NCBI RefSeq assembly: GCF_016734815.1
Contig: NZ_JAERQF010000004.1
Span: forward strand, 1 to 64,000
DNA: 64,000 bases
Source of the DNA: Hymenobacter rubidus
GTDB taxonomy: Bacteria; Bacteroidota; Bacteroidia; Cytophagales; Hymenobacteraceae
Direction of reading: 5' to 3'
The notes under the pieces were generated by a model. It did not search any database. It saw only the letters and a program-made list of their open reading frames with translations, and was not told where the DNA came from. This document shows, piece after piece, positions 1 to 8,602 of the stretch. Numbering within the stretch: the first letter of the stretch is position 1; every line of letters begins with the position of its first letter. A program made the position numbers and the translations under genes.

Positions 1-219
1 GAGGGCATCGCGCCCGCAGGCCACGCCCTGCGCCCGTAGGCGCGGAGCGATTTTGTGCAGCAGTTTGCGCGTGCCCAGGCGCGGGAGCAACGCCCGTTCG
101 GCCCGCACCTCGACCAGCACCTGCTCGGATTGGCTGGCTTGCCGGGCCTGGCGCTGACGGCGCTGATAGAGGCCCTGGCGCGAAACACCAACATGCTGAC
201 AGGCGCGCTGCACACTCAT
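1..219 (-). CDS. IS3-family transposase OrfB, N-terminal part (runs off window)
   Basis: The catalytic half of a two-frame IS3-type transposase; only about the first 73 residues lie in the window, the DDE integrase core being beyond base 1. Translation on the minus strand begins MSVQRACQHVGVSRQGLYQR, typical of the HTH_21/OrfB N-terminus that precedes the rve domain. The ATG at 219-217 overlaps the OrfA stop (ATGA), and is preceded by an A6 run (CCCAAAAAATGA). That arrangement fits both translational coupling and the programmed -1 frameshift that IS3 elements use to make the OrfAB fusion. Completeness of the element cannot be judged because the other end is outside the window. Confidence 0.8.
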   Translation of the reverse strand, partial: MSVQRACQHVGVSRQGLYQRRQRQARQASQSEQVLVEVRAERALLPRLGTRKLLHKIAPRLRAQGVACGRDAL

Positions 220-656
220 TTTTTGGGCGGCTTTGCGGCGGGAAACGGCCGCCGGAAAGACTTTTTTGGCAGCGGGATGCCGTGGTCCTCCTCCACCACT
301 TGCAGCATCGTGCGCAGGAGCAGGTTCAAGTCCTGGGCGTCTTTCAATGCTTTGGCGGCCACGCGCTGTTGCTCGCGTAGCTCGGTTTCCAGCTGTTTGA
401 TGCGTTGCTCTGGGGGCTGCGCCACGGTCAAGGGCTGGCCGGGGGATGCGTGCCCGGCCGCTTTAAAGGCAGCAAAGTGGGTGGCATACTTGCGACACCA
501 GACCAGCACCGTGCTGCGGCCCTGGATGCCGTAGCGCCGTTGCGCCTGTTTTTTGCTCAACTCGCCGCGGGCCACCTCGCCTACTACGGCTAATTTAAAG
601 GCCAGGCTGTAATCGCGCTGGCTGCGTCTAACTCGTTTTTCTTCGGGCTCTTGCAT
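216..656 (-). CDS. IS3-family transposase OrfA (helix-turn-helix)
   Basis: 146 aa. DNA-binding half of an IS3-type transposase. Residues about 15-60 (DYSLAFKLAVVGEVARGELS, then KKQAQRRYGI) match the HTH_Tnp_1/OrfA pattern that recognises the terminal repeats; a leucine/glutamine-rich stretch around residues 80-115 (QRIKQLETELREQQR) is the usual leucine zipper for multimerisation. The C-terminus PPKK* ends on the AAAAAA slippery run at the OrfB junction. The frame is intact, so at least this half is not decayed. The family is secure; the IS subgroup is not determined. Confidence 0.85.
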   Translation of the reverse strand: MQEPEEKRVRRSQRDYSLAFKLAVVGEVARGELSKKQAQRRYGIQGRSTVLVWCRKYATHFAAFKAAGHASPGQPLTVAQPPEQRIKQLETELREQQRVAAKALKDAQDLNLLLRTMLQVVEEDHGIPLPKKSFRRPFPAAKPPKK

Positions 657-659
657 GAC

Positions 660-698
660 AACTTTGGGAAAAGTGTCAACACATAACCGGACGAGACA
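660..698. repeat. putative IS left end / terminal inverted repeat region
   Basis: Reading the minus strand from 698, TGTCTCGTCCGGTTATGTGT begins with TG as IS3-group termini do and lies about 40 bases before the OrfA start. The matching right end is outside the window, so the boundary is inferred and no target duplication can be checked. Confidence 0.35.
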
Positions 699-706
699 CT
701 ATTCAT

Positions 707-740
707 AAAAAAAGCCCTGGTTCACACCAGGGCTTTTTTT
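707..740. terminator. bidirectional Rho-independent terminator after sucD
   Basis: Perfect stem AAAAAAAGCCCTGG / CCAGGGCTTTTTTT with a 6-base loop (TTCACA). It sits 18 bases downstream of the sucD stop on the minus strand and separates it from the insertion sequence; A- and T-tracts on both sides allow termination in either direction. Confidence 0.9.
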
Positions 741-757
741 GTACGGTGATGCGAAGC

Positions 758-1639
758 CTAGTTGCCGCTCAGCACGCGCAGCATGGTGTCGCCAATCTCG
801 GCGGGCGAATCCACCACGTGGATGCCGCACTCGCGCATGATGGCCATTTTGGCGGCGGCCGTGTCGTCGGCGCCGCCTACGATGGCACCGGCGTGGCCCA
901 TGCGGCGGCCGGGAGGCGCCGTCTGGCCGGCGATGAAGCCTACTACGGGCTTCTTGTTGCCGGTTTCTTTAATCCAACGGGCAGCTTCGGCTTCCATGCC
1001 GCCGCCGATTTCGCCAATCATCACGATGCCTTCGGTTTCGGGGTCGTTCATCAGCAATTCCACGGCCTGCTTGGTGGTGGTGCCGATGATGGGGTCGCCG
1101 CCGATGCCGATGGCCGTGGTCTGGCCCAGGCCGGCTTTGGTGAGCTGGTCAACGGCTTCGTAGGTCAGCGTGCCCGATTTCGAGACGATGCCAATTTTGC
1201 CTTTCGTGAAGATGAAGCCGGGCATGATGCCCACTTTGCACTCGCCGGCGGTCATCACGCCGGGGCAGTTCGGGCCAATCATCGTGATGCCCTGCCGGTC
1301 TTTCAGGTAGTGCTTCACGGCAATCATGTCCTTGGTCGGGATGCCTTCGGTGATGGTGATAATCACCTTGATGCCGGCATCGGCCGCTTCCATAATGGCG
1401 TCGGCGGCGAAAGCCGGGGGCACGAAAATGATGCTGGTGTCGGCGCCGGCCTTTTCTACTGCTTCGGCCACGGTGTTGAATACGGGACGGCCGAGGTGCT
1501 CGGAGCCGCCTTTGCCGGGCGTCACGCCGCCCACCACGTTGGTGCCGTAGTCCATCATCTGCTGGGCGTGGAACGAGCCCTCGGAGCCGGTGAAGCCCTG
1601 CACGATAACCTTGGAATTTTTATTGACCAGAACGCTCAT
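758..1639 (-). CDS. sucD: succinyl-CoA synthetase (ADP-forming) alpha subunit
   Basis: 293 aa, the usual length for SucD. It forms the CoA-binding/phosphohistidine subunit of the TCA-cycle enzyme that converts succinyl-CoA, phosphate and NDP to succinate and NTP. N-terminal Rossmann CoA-binding domain ([13 protein letters not shown] near residue 15), GPNCPG motif near residue 120, and the phosphorylated His in GHAGAIVGG at about residue 249. The ATG at 1639 ([10 protein letters not shown]) was chosen because the open frame further upstream translates family B repeat DNA. The beta subunit (sucC) is not in the window. Followed by a strong terminator. Confidence 0.97.
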   Translation of the reverse strand: MSVLVNKNSKVIVQGFTGSEGSFHAQQMMDYGTNVVGGVTPGKGGSEHLGRPVFNTVAEAVEKAGADTSIIFVPPAFAADAIMEAADAGIKVIITITEGIPTKDMIAVKHYLKDRQGITMIGPNCPGVMTAGECKVGIMPGFIFTKGKIGIVSKSGTLTYEAVDQLTKAGLGQTTAIGIGGDPIIGTTTKQAVELLMNDPETEGIVMIGEIGGGMEAEAARWIKETGNKKPVVGFIAGQTAPPGRRMGHAGAIVGGADDTAAAKMAIMRECGIHVVDSPAEIGDTMLRVLSGN

Positions 1640-1759
1640 TCGGAGGTGTTTTTGGGATGTTGATGAAGTAGGTGGGAGAGCCCGGGTGGGCAGCGGTTCT
1701 GCAAAAGTAGGGCATTTTGGGGCTAGGGCAAGACCAGTAATTATCAGCTGGAACCGGTT

Positions 1760-1862
1760 TGTCATCCTGAGCGCAGCGAAGGACCTTACCACGCCTGCAT
1801 TATAGCGAATTACCGCCAACCGTTCATCGGTGATAAGGTCCTTCGCTGCGCTCAGGATGACA
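1760..1862. repeat. family B inverted repeat
   Basis: 29-base perfect arms: 1760-1788 (TGTCATCCTGAGCGCAGCGA...) and 1834-1862, with a 45-base loop. It lies between divergently transcribed sucD and the PLP enzyme gene. Same family as 37535-37623 and the inner hairpins at 38793-38892 and 60177-60262. Confidence 0.9.
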
Positions 1863-1893
1863 GGCGTTGCCCGCCCCCCGGCGCCGAAATTCC

Positions 1894-1901
1894 TACCTTT
1901 G
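1894..1901 (+). promoter_or_regulatory. Bacteroidota -7 element
   Basis: TACCTTTG matches the Bacteroidota sigma-ABfr -7 consensus TAnnTTTG and stands 33 bases before the ATG at 1935. The -33 TTTG box is not clear. Confidence 0.5.
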
Positions 1902-1934
1902 CTGCCTCACCCAAAATCCCACCACCCCATTTTC

Positions 1935-2912
1935 ATGTATTTCAACCACGTCATCGAGGCCGTTGGCCATACCCCCCTTGTCAAGCTCAACAGCGTCGCG
2001 GCCGGCATCAAAGGCACCGTGCTGGCCAAAGTGGAGTATTTCAATCCCGGCAACTCGGTGAAGGACCGCATGGCCATTCGCATGGTAGAAGATGCCGAAA
2101 AGGCCGGCCTGCTCAAGCCGGGCGGCACCATCATCGAAGGCACCAGCGGCAACACCGGCATGGGCCTGGCCCTGGCCGCCATTGCCAAAGGCTACAAAAC
2201 CATCTTCGTGATGAGCGACAAGCAGAGCAAGGAAAAGCAGGACATCCTGCGGGCCGTCGGTGCCCAGGTGGTGGTCTGCCCCGTTGATGTGGCGCCCGAA
2301 GACCCCCGCAGCTACTACTCCGTGGCCCGCCGCCTCAACGCGGAAACGCCCAACTCCTTCTATCCGAACCAGTACGACAACCTCTCGAACACCGCCGCTC
2401 ACTACGACCACACCGGCCCCGAAATCTGGAACGGCACCGACCACAAAATCACGCACTGGGCGGCCGGCGTGGGCACGGGCGGCACCATCTGCGGCGTAAG
2501 CAAGTACCTGAAGGAGCAAAACCCGGCCATTGTCACGGTGGGGCTCGATACCTACGGCTCGGTATTCAAGAAATACAAGGAGACGGGCATCTTCGATGAA
2601 AACGAAATTTATCCCTACAAGACCGAAGGCATCGGCGAAGACATTCTGCCCAAAAATGTGGACTTCGATGTCATCGACCTCTTCATCAAAGTGGCCGACC
2701 AGGACGCGGCCGTGATGACGCGCCGCCTGGCCAAGGAAGAGGGCCTGTTTGTGGGCTGGAGCTGCGGCTCGGCCGTTTTTGGCGCATTGGAATACGCCCG
2801 CGAGCACTTGAAAGAAGACGATACCATGGTCATTTTGCTGCCCGACCACGGCACGCGCTACCTTGGCAAAATCTATAACGACGACTGGATGCGCGCCCAG
2901 GGCTGGCTATAA
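1935..2912 (+). CDS. PLP-dependent cysteine synthase / cystathionine beta-synthase-like enzyme
   Basis: 325 aa. Fold-type II PLP enzyme making cysteine or cystathionine by beta-replacement on (O-acetyl)serine. PLP lysine in NSVKDR (K43), substrate-binding loop GTSGNTG (69-75), phosphate-binding GVGTGGT (178-184) and a late SCGSA motif. It lacks CBS domains. The Bacteroidota proteins of this type are variously named CysK/CysM or CBS; the sequence alone does not settle the substrate. The start at 1935 (MYFNHVIEAVGHTPL) is chosen because the longer open frame translates the family B repeat; the TAnnTTTG box at 1894 also supports it. Confidence 0.9.
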   Translation: MYFNHVIEAVGHTPLVKLNSVAAGIKGTVLAKVEYFNPGNSVKDRMAIRMVEDAEKAGLLKPGGTIIEGTSGNTGMGLALAAIAKGYKTIFVMSDKQSKEKQDILRAVGAQVVVCPVDVAPEDPRSYYSVARRLNAETPNSFYPNQYDNLSNTAAHYDHTGPEIWNGTDHKITHWAAGVGTGGTICGVSKYLKEQNPAIVTVGLDTYGSVFKKYKETGIFDENEIYPYKTEGIGEDILPKNVDFDVIDLFIKVADQDAAVMTRRLAKEEGLFVGWSCGSAVFGALEYAREHLKEDDTMVILLPDHGTRYLGKIYNDDWMRAQGWL

Positions 2913-2982
2913 AAAGCTGGACCATTGCCGCATCGAATCGGCTTCGTTATCTTCGTGAAAACTAGAAATAAATATTTATCTG

Positions 2983-3390
2983 ATGTCCGCGAATTTGAAT
3001 CACATTGTACTCGTTGACGACAACGAAACCACGAGTTTCCTCAACAACCGGTTGCTGGGCCGCTTGGCCGTGGCCAACCATGTGAGCACCTTCTCACGGG
3101 CCGACGAGGCGTTTGAGCAGCTGTGGGGCGACCAGCCCGACCGGCAGGCCGCCGCGCCCGACCTGGTGTTTGTGGACCTGAAAATGCCCGGCGTGTCCGG
3201 TTTCGAGTTTCTGGAACTGTACAATGCCCTGCCCCAGCCCGTACAGGACAAAACGGTGATGGCCGTGCTCACCACCTCCATGCACGGCGCCGACACCGCC
3301 CGCGTGGCCCAATACCCCAACGTGGAGTACCTCACCAAGCCCCTGACCGAGGAAAAGATGCGCAAGCTGCTGGAAAAACGCTTCCAGTAG
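2983..3390 (+). CDS. single-domain response regulator (CheY-like receiver)
   Basis: 135 aa, receiver domain only. Acidic pocket D12/D13 (VDDNE), phosphoacceptor D65 (FVDLKMPG), switch Thr near 97 (VLTTS) and conserved Lys at 119 (YLTKPL). It has no output domain, so it acts by protein contact or as a phosphorelay intermediate. No sensor kinase is adjacent (the nearest kinase is 26 kb away), so its partner is unknown. Confidence 0.93.
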   Translation: MSANLNHIVLVDDNETTSFLNNRLLGRLAVANHVSTFSRADEAFEQLWGDQPDRQAAAPDLVFVDLKMPGVSGFEFLELYNALPQPVQDKTVMAVLTTSMHGADTARVAQYPNVEYLTKPLTEEKMRKLLEKRFQ

Positions 3391-3411
3391 CGAGCACCGC
3401 TGTGAAATAAT

Positions 3412-3507
3412 AGAACGTCATGCTGAGCTTGTCGAAGCATCTCTACCGCAATAGTAAATAATTACTTGCGCGGGAGAGATGCTTCGACAAGCTCAGCATG
3501 ACGTTCT
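3412..3507. repeat. family A inverted repeat
   Basis: 33-base perfect arms 3412-3444 and 3475-3507 (AGAACGTCATGCTGAGCTTG... / reverse complement) around a 30-base loop; located between two convergent genes, 22 bases after the response regulator stop and 18 bases before the next stop. Confidence 0.92.
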
Positions 3508-3525
3508 TAATTTTAATCTTATCAA

Positions 3526-4020
3526 TCACAGCTTGTCCAACTGTCGGAAAATGCCGGTTTTTTTCTTCTTGACGAAAATATAGCGCACGGAGAATGCGGT
3601 CGGAAACCGGTTCCAGTCGGCCGAGCCGTATTCGATGGTGGGTTTGAAGTCGACGGCGATGACGAAGGGTAGGAAGGCGATTTTATATTCGGCCCCGACA
3701 ATGCCATCGAAGCCCCAGAAGTCGCCGTCGTCACGGTTGCGGCCGTAGTGGCCGCCCGCACCAAAATAGTAGTTGAGGCTGGGGCCCAGAATGCCGAAGT
3801 GGCGCTCGGCCAGCACGGTGGCGCTACGCTCGCGCGGGGCCAGCATGGCCAGACCTTCGAAGGTGGCTTTAGGCAAAAAGACCTGCTGAATGGTGAGGCC
3901 GTAGTTATTGCCGTCGCTGCGAATGCCGGCGGCGGTGCGGTATTTCTGAGCGGCGGCAGGGCGCGCATTCAGCAACAGGAGTGCTCCGCACAGGAGGCGG
4001 AGCGGCAAGGGGAACTTCAT
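3526..4020 (-). CDS. outer-membrane beta-barrel-like secreted protein
   Basis: 164 aa, signal peptide MKFPLPLRLLCGALLLLNAR.. cleaved after ..AAAQ. The mature part has alternating aromatic/hydrophobic strands (GLTIQQVFLPKATFEGLAML, YYFGAGGHYG, FAVDFKP-like FVIAVDFKPTIEYG) and ends shortly after AFSVRYIF, as in small Bacteroidota OM barrels. It is clearly related to the protein at 26377-26982 (shared GLTxxxxFL..AxEGLL, YYGAG-H, LPFVxxVDxKP). Function unknown. The ATG at 4020 is used because it starts directly at the signal peptide. Confidence 0.75.
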   Translation of the reverse strand: MKFPLPLRLLCGALLLLNARPAAAQKYRTAAGIRSDGNNYGLTIQQVFLPKATFEGLAMLAPRERSATVLAERHFGILGPSLNYYFGAGGHYGRNRDDGDFWGFDGIVGAEYKIAFLPFVIAVDFKPTIEYGSADWNRFPTAFSVRYIFVKKKKTGIFRQLDKL

Positions 4021-4205
4021 GGCAAACAAGACAGACGTAGGGTACGACCCCGTTCCCTACGCAGAAACAAGGCCAGAAATTGCCTCATTGGCTCAAAAAG
4101 CAGCTTGCGGCTTTAGGCAAGCGGTTTGGAAAGTTTCAAGAACGTCATGCTTCGCTCCGCCTCTGCATGACGGGCCAGTATGCGTGAGCGGCTGTCAAAC
4201 CAGCC

Positions 4206-5864
4206 CTACACCACCGCATCCACAAAGGCAAATTGCTGGCCGTCGAACAGGCCCTTGTCGCTGAGCTTGAGGCTGGGAATAACCAGCAGCGCCATGAATG
4301 AAAGCGTCATGAATGGCGCGCCGAGGGGCGAGCCCAACTGCTTGGCCAGCGCATCGACGGCAGCGTAGGCCGCCGCTACCTCGGTTCCGGGCTGGTCCGA
4401 CATGAGGCCGGCCACGGGCAGCGGCACCAGAATTTCCTGGCCATCGGGGCCCACGGCGGCCAGCCCGCCTTTGGCGGCAATCACCAGATTAATGGCGCGG
4501 GCCAGGCTTTCGTCGTCGCAGCCCACGGCCGTGATGTTGTGCGAATCGTGTCCCACGCTGCTGGCCAACGCGCCCTGCTTCAGGCCAAAACCGCGAATGA
4601 ACGCCAGGGCCGGCGCCGCTTGCGGCTGGTAGCGGTTGACGACGGCCAGCTTGAGCACGTCCTGGCTCAGATTCGGCAGCACCATTCCGTTTTCAACGGT
4701 GGCTGGCACATCCACACGGGCCGTGATGAGCTGGCCATCGAAGCATTCGATGACGCGCAGGGTAGGGGCCGGGCCGGGCGCTGGCAGCTGGAAATCGGCC
4801 GCCTGCACGGGCAGGGCGTGGAAGTTGTTGACTACCGAAATGGGCACGGCCGGCAGCAGCGACTTCCCATTTTCAGCCACCAGTTCGCCGTTGAGGTAGG
4901 TTTGAAGGACTTCGAAATCGCGCAGGTCCTTCACCACGATGAAGTCGGCGGGGTCGCCTTCCGCCAATAGGCCCACGGGCAGATTGTAGTGCTTCACGGG
5001 GTTCACGCAGGCCACGCGCAGCACCTGAAATAGGTCGTGGCCGCGGGCCACGGCGCGCTGCACCAGCTGGTTGATGTGGCCCAGCACCAGGGTATCGGGG
5101 TGCTTGTCATCGGAGCAGAACATGAGGTGCGAATAGTGCTCCGGCATCAGCTCAATGAGAGCATCGAAGTTGCGGGCGGCCGAGCCTTCGCGGATAAGCA
5201 CCTTCATGCCTACGGCCAGCTTGTCGCGGGCTTCATCGGCGGTGAAGCACTCGTGGTCGGTGCTGATGCCGGCGCTGGCGTAGTGGGCCGCGTCGTTGGC
5301 GCGCAGGCCGGGGGCGTGGCCGTCCACGGGGCGGCCGGCGGCCTGGGCAATGGCAATTTTGGCCATCACGTCGGCGTCGCGGTGGAGCACGCCGGGCCAA
5401 TTCATCATCTCGGCCAAGTAACCAATTTTGGGGTTCTCGAACAGCTTGGCGATGTCGGCCGCCGATATTTCGGCCCCGGCGGTTTCAAACGGCGTGGCCG
5501 GCACGCAGCTGGGTGCCCCGAAGCAGAACTTGAAAGGGGAATGGCTGGCGTTTTCCAGCATAAATTCGACCCCCGCCACGCCCAGCACGTTGCCGATTTC
5601 GTGCGGGTCGCTCACGGTGGCCACCGTGCCGTGCGTCACGGCCAGGCGGGCAAACTCGGTGGGCACCAGCAGCGAGCTTTCGACGTGCACATGCGCATCC
5701 ACGAAGCCGGGCAGCACGTAGGGCAGCGCCGGGTCGGGCGTGCCATCCTCATCGGTGGGAGCAATGCCGGCAATGCGCCCGCCTTCGACCGAAATAATAG
5801 CGGGCTGGATGGAACGGGCAAAAACGTCAACAACGTTGGCGATGAGCGAGAAATCGGCGGACAT
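4206..5864 (-). CDS. ade: adenine deaminase
   Basis: 552 aa. Amidohydrolase-superfamily adenine deaminase (adenine to hypoxanthine + ammonia, purine salvage, metal-dependent). Metal-ligand motif GFVDAHVHVESS near residue 57, SDPHEI near 86, GHAPGL near 183, DHECFT near 205, FCSDDKHPDTL near 248, plus the C-terminal ade domain with GHDSHNITAVG near 435. Length agrees with the family. Single gene; divergent from the small GTG-start ORF at 5953. Confidence 0.95.
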   Translation of the reverse strand: MSADFSLIANVVDVFARSIQPAIISVEGGRIAGIAPTDEDGTPDPALPYVLPGFVDAHVHVESSLLVPTEFARLAVTHGTVATVSDPHEIGNVLGVAGVEFMLENASHSPFKFCFGAPSCVPATPFETAGAEISAADIAKLFENPKIGYLAEMMNWPGVLHRDADVMAKIAIAQAAGRPVDGHAPGLRANDAAHYASAGISTDHECFTADEARDKLAVGMKVLIREGSAARNFDALIELMPEHYSHLMFCSDDKHPDTLVLGHINQLVQRAVARGHDLFQVLRVACVNPVKHYNLPVGLLAEGDPADFIVVKDLRDFEVLQTYLNGELVAENGKSLLPAVPISVVNNFHALPVQAADFQLPAPGPAPTLRVIECFDGQLITARVDVPATVENGMVLPNLSQDVLKLAVVNRYQPQAAPALAFIRGFGLKQGALASSVGHDSHNITAVGCDDESLARAINLVIAAKGGLAAVGPDGQEILVPLPVAGLMSDQPGTEVAAAYAAVDALAKQLGSPLGAPFMTLSFMALLVIPSLKLSDKGLFDGQQFAFVDAVV

Positions 5865-5906
5865 AAGCGGTGCGGAATGAAAATTGCAAGGCGGCCCGGT
5901 GCCGGC

Positions 5907-5934
5907 TTTGCGCAGGCAAAGAACCTTATATTTG
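5907..5934 (+). promoter_or_regulatory. complete Bacteroidota promoter (-33 TTTG / -7 TAnnTTTG)
   Basis: TTTG at 5907-5910 and TATATTTG at 5927-5934, 16 bases apart. It lies 18 bases before the GTG start at 5953, implying a very short leader. Confidence 0.65.
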
Positions 5935-5952
5935 ACAAAAAACCAGTTCCCG

Positions 5953-6102
5953 GTGAAAAAGAACCTTGTCCTGCTTCTGCTTGTGTTGCCGTTGTTGCTG
6001 GCAGAGAGCGGCTGCGCCCGCCGTACGGCGCAGCAGAAAAAAACCGCGTGGTACCGCCACCACAGCGGCGGGAAGTCGGTGCCCTGCCCCTGCGGGCACT
6101 AG
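5953..6102 (+). CDS. small secreted/lipoprotein-like peptide, GTG start
   Basis: 49 aa from GTG: VKKNLVLLLLVLPLLLAESG then Cys-Ala-Arg-Arg. It has a basic N-terminus, a leucine-rich core and LAESGC, an imperfect lipobox. The C-terminus is HSGGKSVPCPCGH, with a CPCGH end that could bind a metal. The open frame can be extended upstream to 5884, but that would place the start before the promoter at 5907-5934, so the GTG is preferred. Function unknown. Confidence 0.6.
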   Translation: MKKNLVLLLLVLPLLLAESGCARRTAQQKKTAWYRHHSGGKSVPCPCGH

Positions 6103-6243
6103 CAGCTGCTAGGCCGGGAGCAGGCTCTGGCCACCTTCATCGGGGTAGCTGCTACCTTGGATGCTTGCCAACCGGATAATTTTTGCTTGGTAGAATTATA
6201 AAATCAGTATCATTGCGGGCCTTATCCACCACGGCTGCCCGTC

Positions 6244-6966
6244 ATGCACTTTTCTACCACCTCACCGGCTATGGGCCGGCCTGCTTCCCGCTGGTTTTCC
6301 CTTATTCTATTGGCACTGGTGCTGCTGAGCCAAGCGGCAGCTGCCCAGGAGCACAAGCAGCCTACGCTGTATCCCGGCCGGGTGCACCTGACCGACGGCA
6401 GCGTGCGAGCGGGGCAACTACAGCTCGTTGATTGTGACCAGGTGGACGTCACAGGAACTGACGGGGTGGCGCATTCTTACTCGCCCGACGAGGTGAGCAG
6501 CTTCGTGATGGGCATCGATTCATTCACGGTGCTGCGCGATTTCTATATCACCCTCACTCGTGATGCCGAGCATTACAACAAGAGCTTCATGCGGGTGTGC
6601 GCGGCCGGTGCCGGAGTGGAACTGTACGAGTTCCGGGGCTCCATGACGCGCAATCAGAACGGTGGCAGCAACGTGGGCGCAGTGGTGGCCAGCTCTGCGC
6701 TGCGGGTGGCCAGCGGCGGCATCACGCCCATGATGCTGGGCGGGCGGCCGGAAAAAATAGTGATGACGACGGCCTGGCTGCTGCGCCGCGACGGCAACCC
6801 GCGCTGGCTGACCCTGCCCACCGGCGCCCGCAACCTGCGCGAAGTCATTGAGCCCATAGTGGCCGATGATAAAGAATTGGTGGTGCAGTGGCCCATCCGC
6901 CCGGTTGATGTGCCCGCGGTGCTGAGCCAGTACGTGGCCCACAAAACTTCTAAAGGCAAGCTGTGA
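6244..6966 (+). CDS. hypothetical secreted protein
   Basis: 240 aa. Signal peptide (SRWFSLILLALVLLSQAAAA, ending AAAQE near residue 35). The mature protein has an N-terminal GRVHLTDGSVRAGQLQL segment typical of small beta-strand-rich domains, then a mixed alpha/beta part with no recognised motif. An in-frame ATG at 6271 is an alternative start. No operon partner; function unknown. Confidence 0.6.
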   Translation: MHFSTTSPAMGRPASRWFSLILLALVLLSQAAAAQEHKQPTLYPGRVHLTDGSVRAGQLQLVDCDQVDVTGTDGVAHSYSPDEVSSFVMGIDSFTVLRDFYITLTRDAEHYNKSFMRVCAAGAGVELYEFRGSMTRNQNGGSNVGAVVASSALRVASGGITPMMLGGRPEKIVMTTAWLLRRDGNPRWLTLPTGARNLREVIEPIVADDKELVVQWPIRPVDVPAVLSQYVAHKTSKGKL

Positions 6967-7237
6967 GCTTACTCGCCGAGCAGCGGTGACGAAACGGCTG
7001 CTCTGACGGATGAATAATAAGCAAAAAGCTCTGAAATAACGCCTGACTACCCAAAAGGTAGCGCTTACTTAGCTGTGATGCAAGCCACGGTGCTACTTAC
7101 CTTGCAGCAGCTTGCGCGAGCATAATGACCCAATGCCGGCAAGGTTGGTGCAATGACGCCCGTTGCTGGTGCGTTAATTTGTCGGCTGGTTGGCAGCAGG
7201 TACGGCTGCCCATTCTATTGTAATTCTGCTATCATTT

Positions 7238-7645
7238 ATGCCCGACGACACCGGTCCCTCGCCCCTCGAATCCATTGCCCTGGCCGCCGAGCAAGTGCGG
7301 CAGCAGCTGAAGCTGAAAGCCTTTGACGCCGAAGCCGTGGCGCACCTCGATAACTTTATTCTGGCCCAGCGCGGCCAACTGGGAGCGGCCGAGCGGCCGG
7401 GCGTTGTCATGGCGCTGGGCTGCTTTCTGGGGGAGTGCCTGGTGCGGGTGTACCGGGGCGAGTGGGGTACCGGCAAGGACGGCACGACCGGCGTTGGGCT
7501 GGCCAACCGATTTTTTTTTAATCCCTTTCATTTGGTCGATGCGCAACTGAATGAGGGAGAAAGCGCGTCGGTAGCGGCTTTTTTTGCCTCGGTTCCGCAG
7601 CGCTTGAAGACGCCACCTGCGGCGCGTAAGGGTTGGATTTCGTAA
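7238..7645 (+). CDS. hypothetical cytoplasmic protein
   Basis: 135 aa from the ATG at 7238 (MPDDTGPSPLES), chosen over a longer frame at 7190. No signal or membrane segment. It contains GVVMALGCFLGECLVRVYRGEW followed by NRFFFNPFHLVDAQLNEGE, which resembles small DUF3806/immunity-like proteins, but I cannot name the family. It lies 31 bases before cmk in the same direction and could be cotranscribed. Confidence 0.65.
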   Translation: MPDDTGPSPLESIALAAEQVRQQLKLKAFDAEAVAHLDNFILAQRGQLGAAERPGVVMALGCFLGECLVRVYRGEWGTGKDGTTGVGLANRFFFNPFHLVDAQLNEGESASVAAFFASVPQRLKTPPAARKGWIS

Positions 7646-7676
7646 TCTTGCGGGGCCAATGGCCGCCCGCGTCGTT

Positions 7677-8369
7677 ATGAAACAACTCGTTATCGCCATT
7701 GACGGCTACTCCTCGTGTGGCAAAAGCACCACGGCCAAGGCTGTGGCCAACCTGCTCCACTACGCCTACGTCGACACCGGCGCCATGTACCGCGCCGTGA
7801 CGCTGTACCTGCTTGAAAACCACATTGCCTTCGACGACCTGTCCCGCATCGAGCAGGCCTTGCAGGAAATCAACATCTCCTTCCGCCGCAACCCCCGCAC
7901 GGGCCGCAATGAACTGTTCCTCAACGGTGTGAATCGCGAGGACGATATTCGGCAGATGCGCATATCCAATGCCGTGAGCGAGGTGTCCATCATCCCGATG
8001 GTGCGGCACGCCATGGTGGCGCAGCAGCAGCAGATGGGCCGCAAGCGCGGCGTGGTGATGGACGGCCGCGACATCGGCACCACGGTTTTTCCGGATGCGG
8101 AAGTCAAGATTTTTATGACGGCCGAAATCGTGCTGCGCGCCCGGCGGCGGCAGGAAGAGCTGGCTCAGAAAGGCGAGATAGTGGCTCTGGACGACATCGT
8201 GGAAAACCTAAGCAAGCGCGACTACCTCGACTCGACCCGCGCCGAAAGCCCGCTGCGCCGCGCCCCCGACGCCGTATTGCTCGACACCACGCACATCACC
8301 ATCACCGAACAGGTCGATTTTGTGCTCGATAGAGTGTCGTCGGCGCTGTTTGCGGCGGGCTGGGACTAG
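7677..8369 (+). CDS. cmk: cytidylate kinase
   Basis: 230 aa. Phosphorylates CMP/dCMP to the diphosphate. P-loop GYSSCGKST (10-18), YVDTGAMYRA near 37, and the CMP-binding DGRDIGTTVFPDA near 127. Length matches the family. Start MKQLVIAIDG at 7677 is placed so the P-loop is at its normal distance from the N-terminus. Confidence 0.96.
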   Translation: MKQLVIAIDGYSSCGKSTTAKAVANLLHYAYVDTGAMYRAVTLYLLENHIAFDDLSRIEQALQEINISFRRNPRTGRNELFLNGVNREDDIRQMRISNAVSEVSIIPMVRHAMVAQQQQMGRKRGVVMDGRDIGTTVFPDAEVKIFMTAEIVLRARRRQEELAQKGEIVALDDIVENLSKRDYLDSTRAESPLRRAPDAVLLDTTHITITEQVDFVLDRVSSALFAAGWD

Positions 8370-8389
8370 GACTTCAGAACGGGTAAGGG

Positions 8390-8488
8390 CCGTCCTGCTG
8401 AGCGCCGCCGAAGCATCTCGCGTGGGGTAGTAACTCAATTGTTGCAACGAAGCGAGCGAGATGCCTCGGCTGCGCTCGGCAGGACGGT
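8390..8488. repeat. family A inverted repeat
   Basis: Arms CCGTCCTGCTGAGCGCCGCC... and its near-complement ending GGCAGGACGG, about 20 bases after the cmk stop. CCTGC replaces the usual CATGC on both sides, a compensated change that preserves pairing. The loop includes TAGTAACTCAATTG, shared with other copies. Confidence 0.85.
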
Positions 8489-8550
8489 CTTTTAGATTGT
8501 CTGCCTGACGTTCTATCTTCCGGCCAATGCGGCGCAACGCTCGGTCGCCG

Positions 8551-8558
8551 TACCTTTG
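8551..8558 (+). promoter_or_regulatory. Bacteroidota -7 element upstream of ispH
   Basis: TACCTTTG matches TAnnTTTG and lies 44 bases before the ispH ATG; identical to the box at 1894. No convincing -33 box. Confidence 0.5.
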
Positions 8559-8602
8559 CGCCCGGCGAATTCTTCGCCCCCGCGTGGTGTTAGTCCTAGA
8601 GC

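Noticed and set aside
1640-1819. N-terminal extension of sucD
   Set aside because: The extra 60 residues translate repeat DNA and the family starts at MSVLVNK.
1830-1934. N-terminal extension of the PLP enzyme
   Set aside because: Encoded by the family B repeat arm ([12 protein letters not shown]); the family begins at about MYFNHVIE.
4139-4172. A further family A copy at GAACGTCATGCTTCGCTCCG
   Set aside because: Only a short, degenerate arm and no loop; counted as relic, not as a separate copy.
5884-5952. Longer start for the small GTG-start ORF
   Set aside because: Would lie upstream of the TTTG/TATATTTG promoter.
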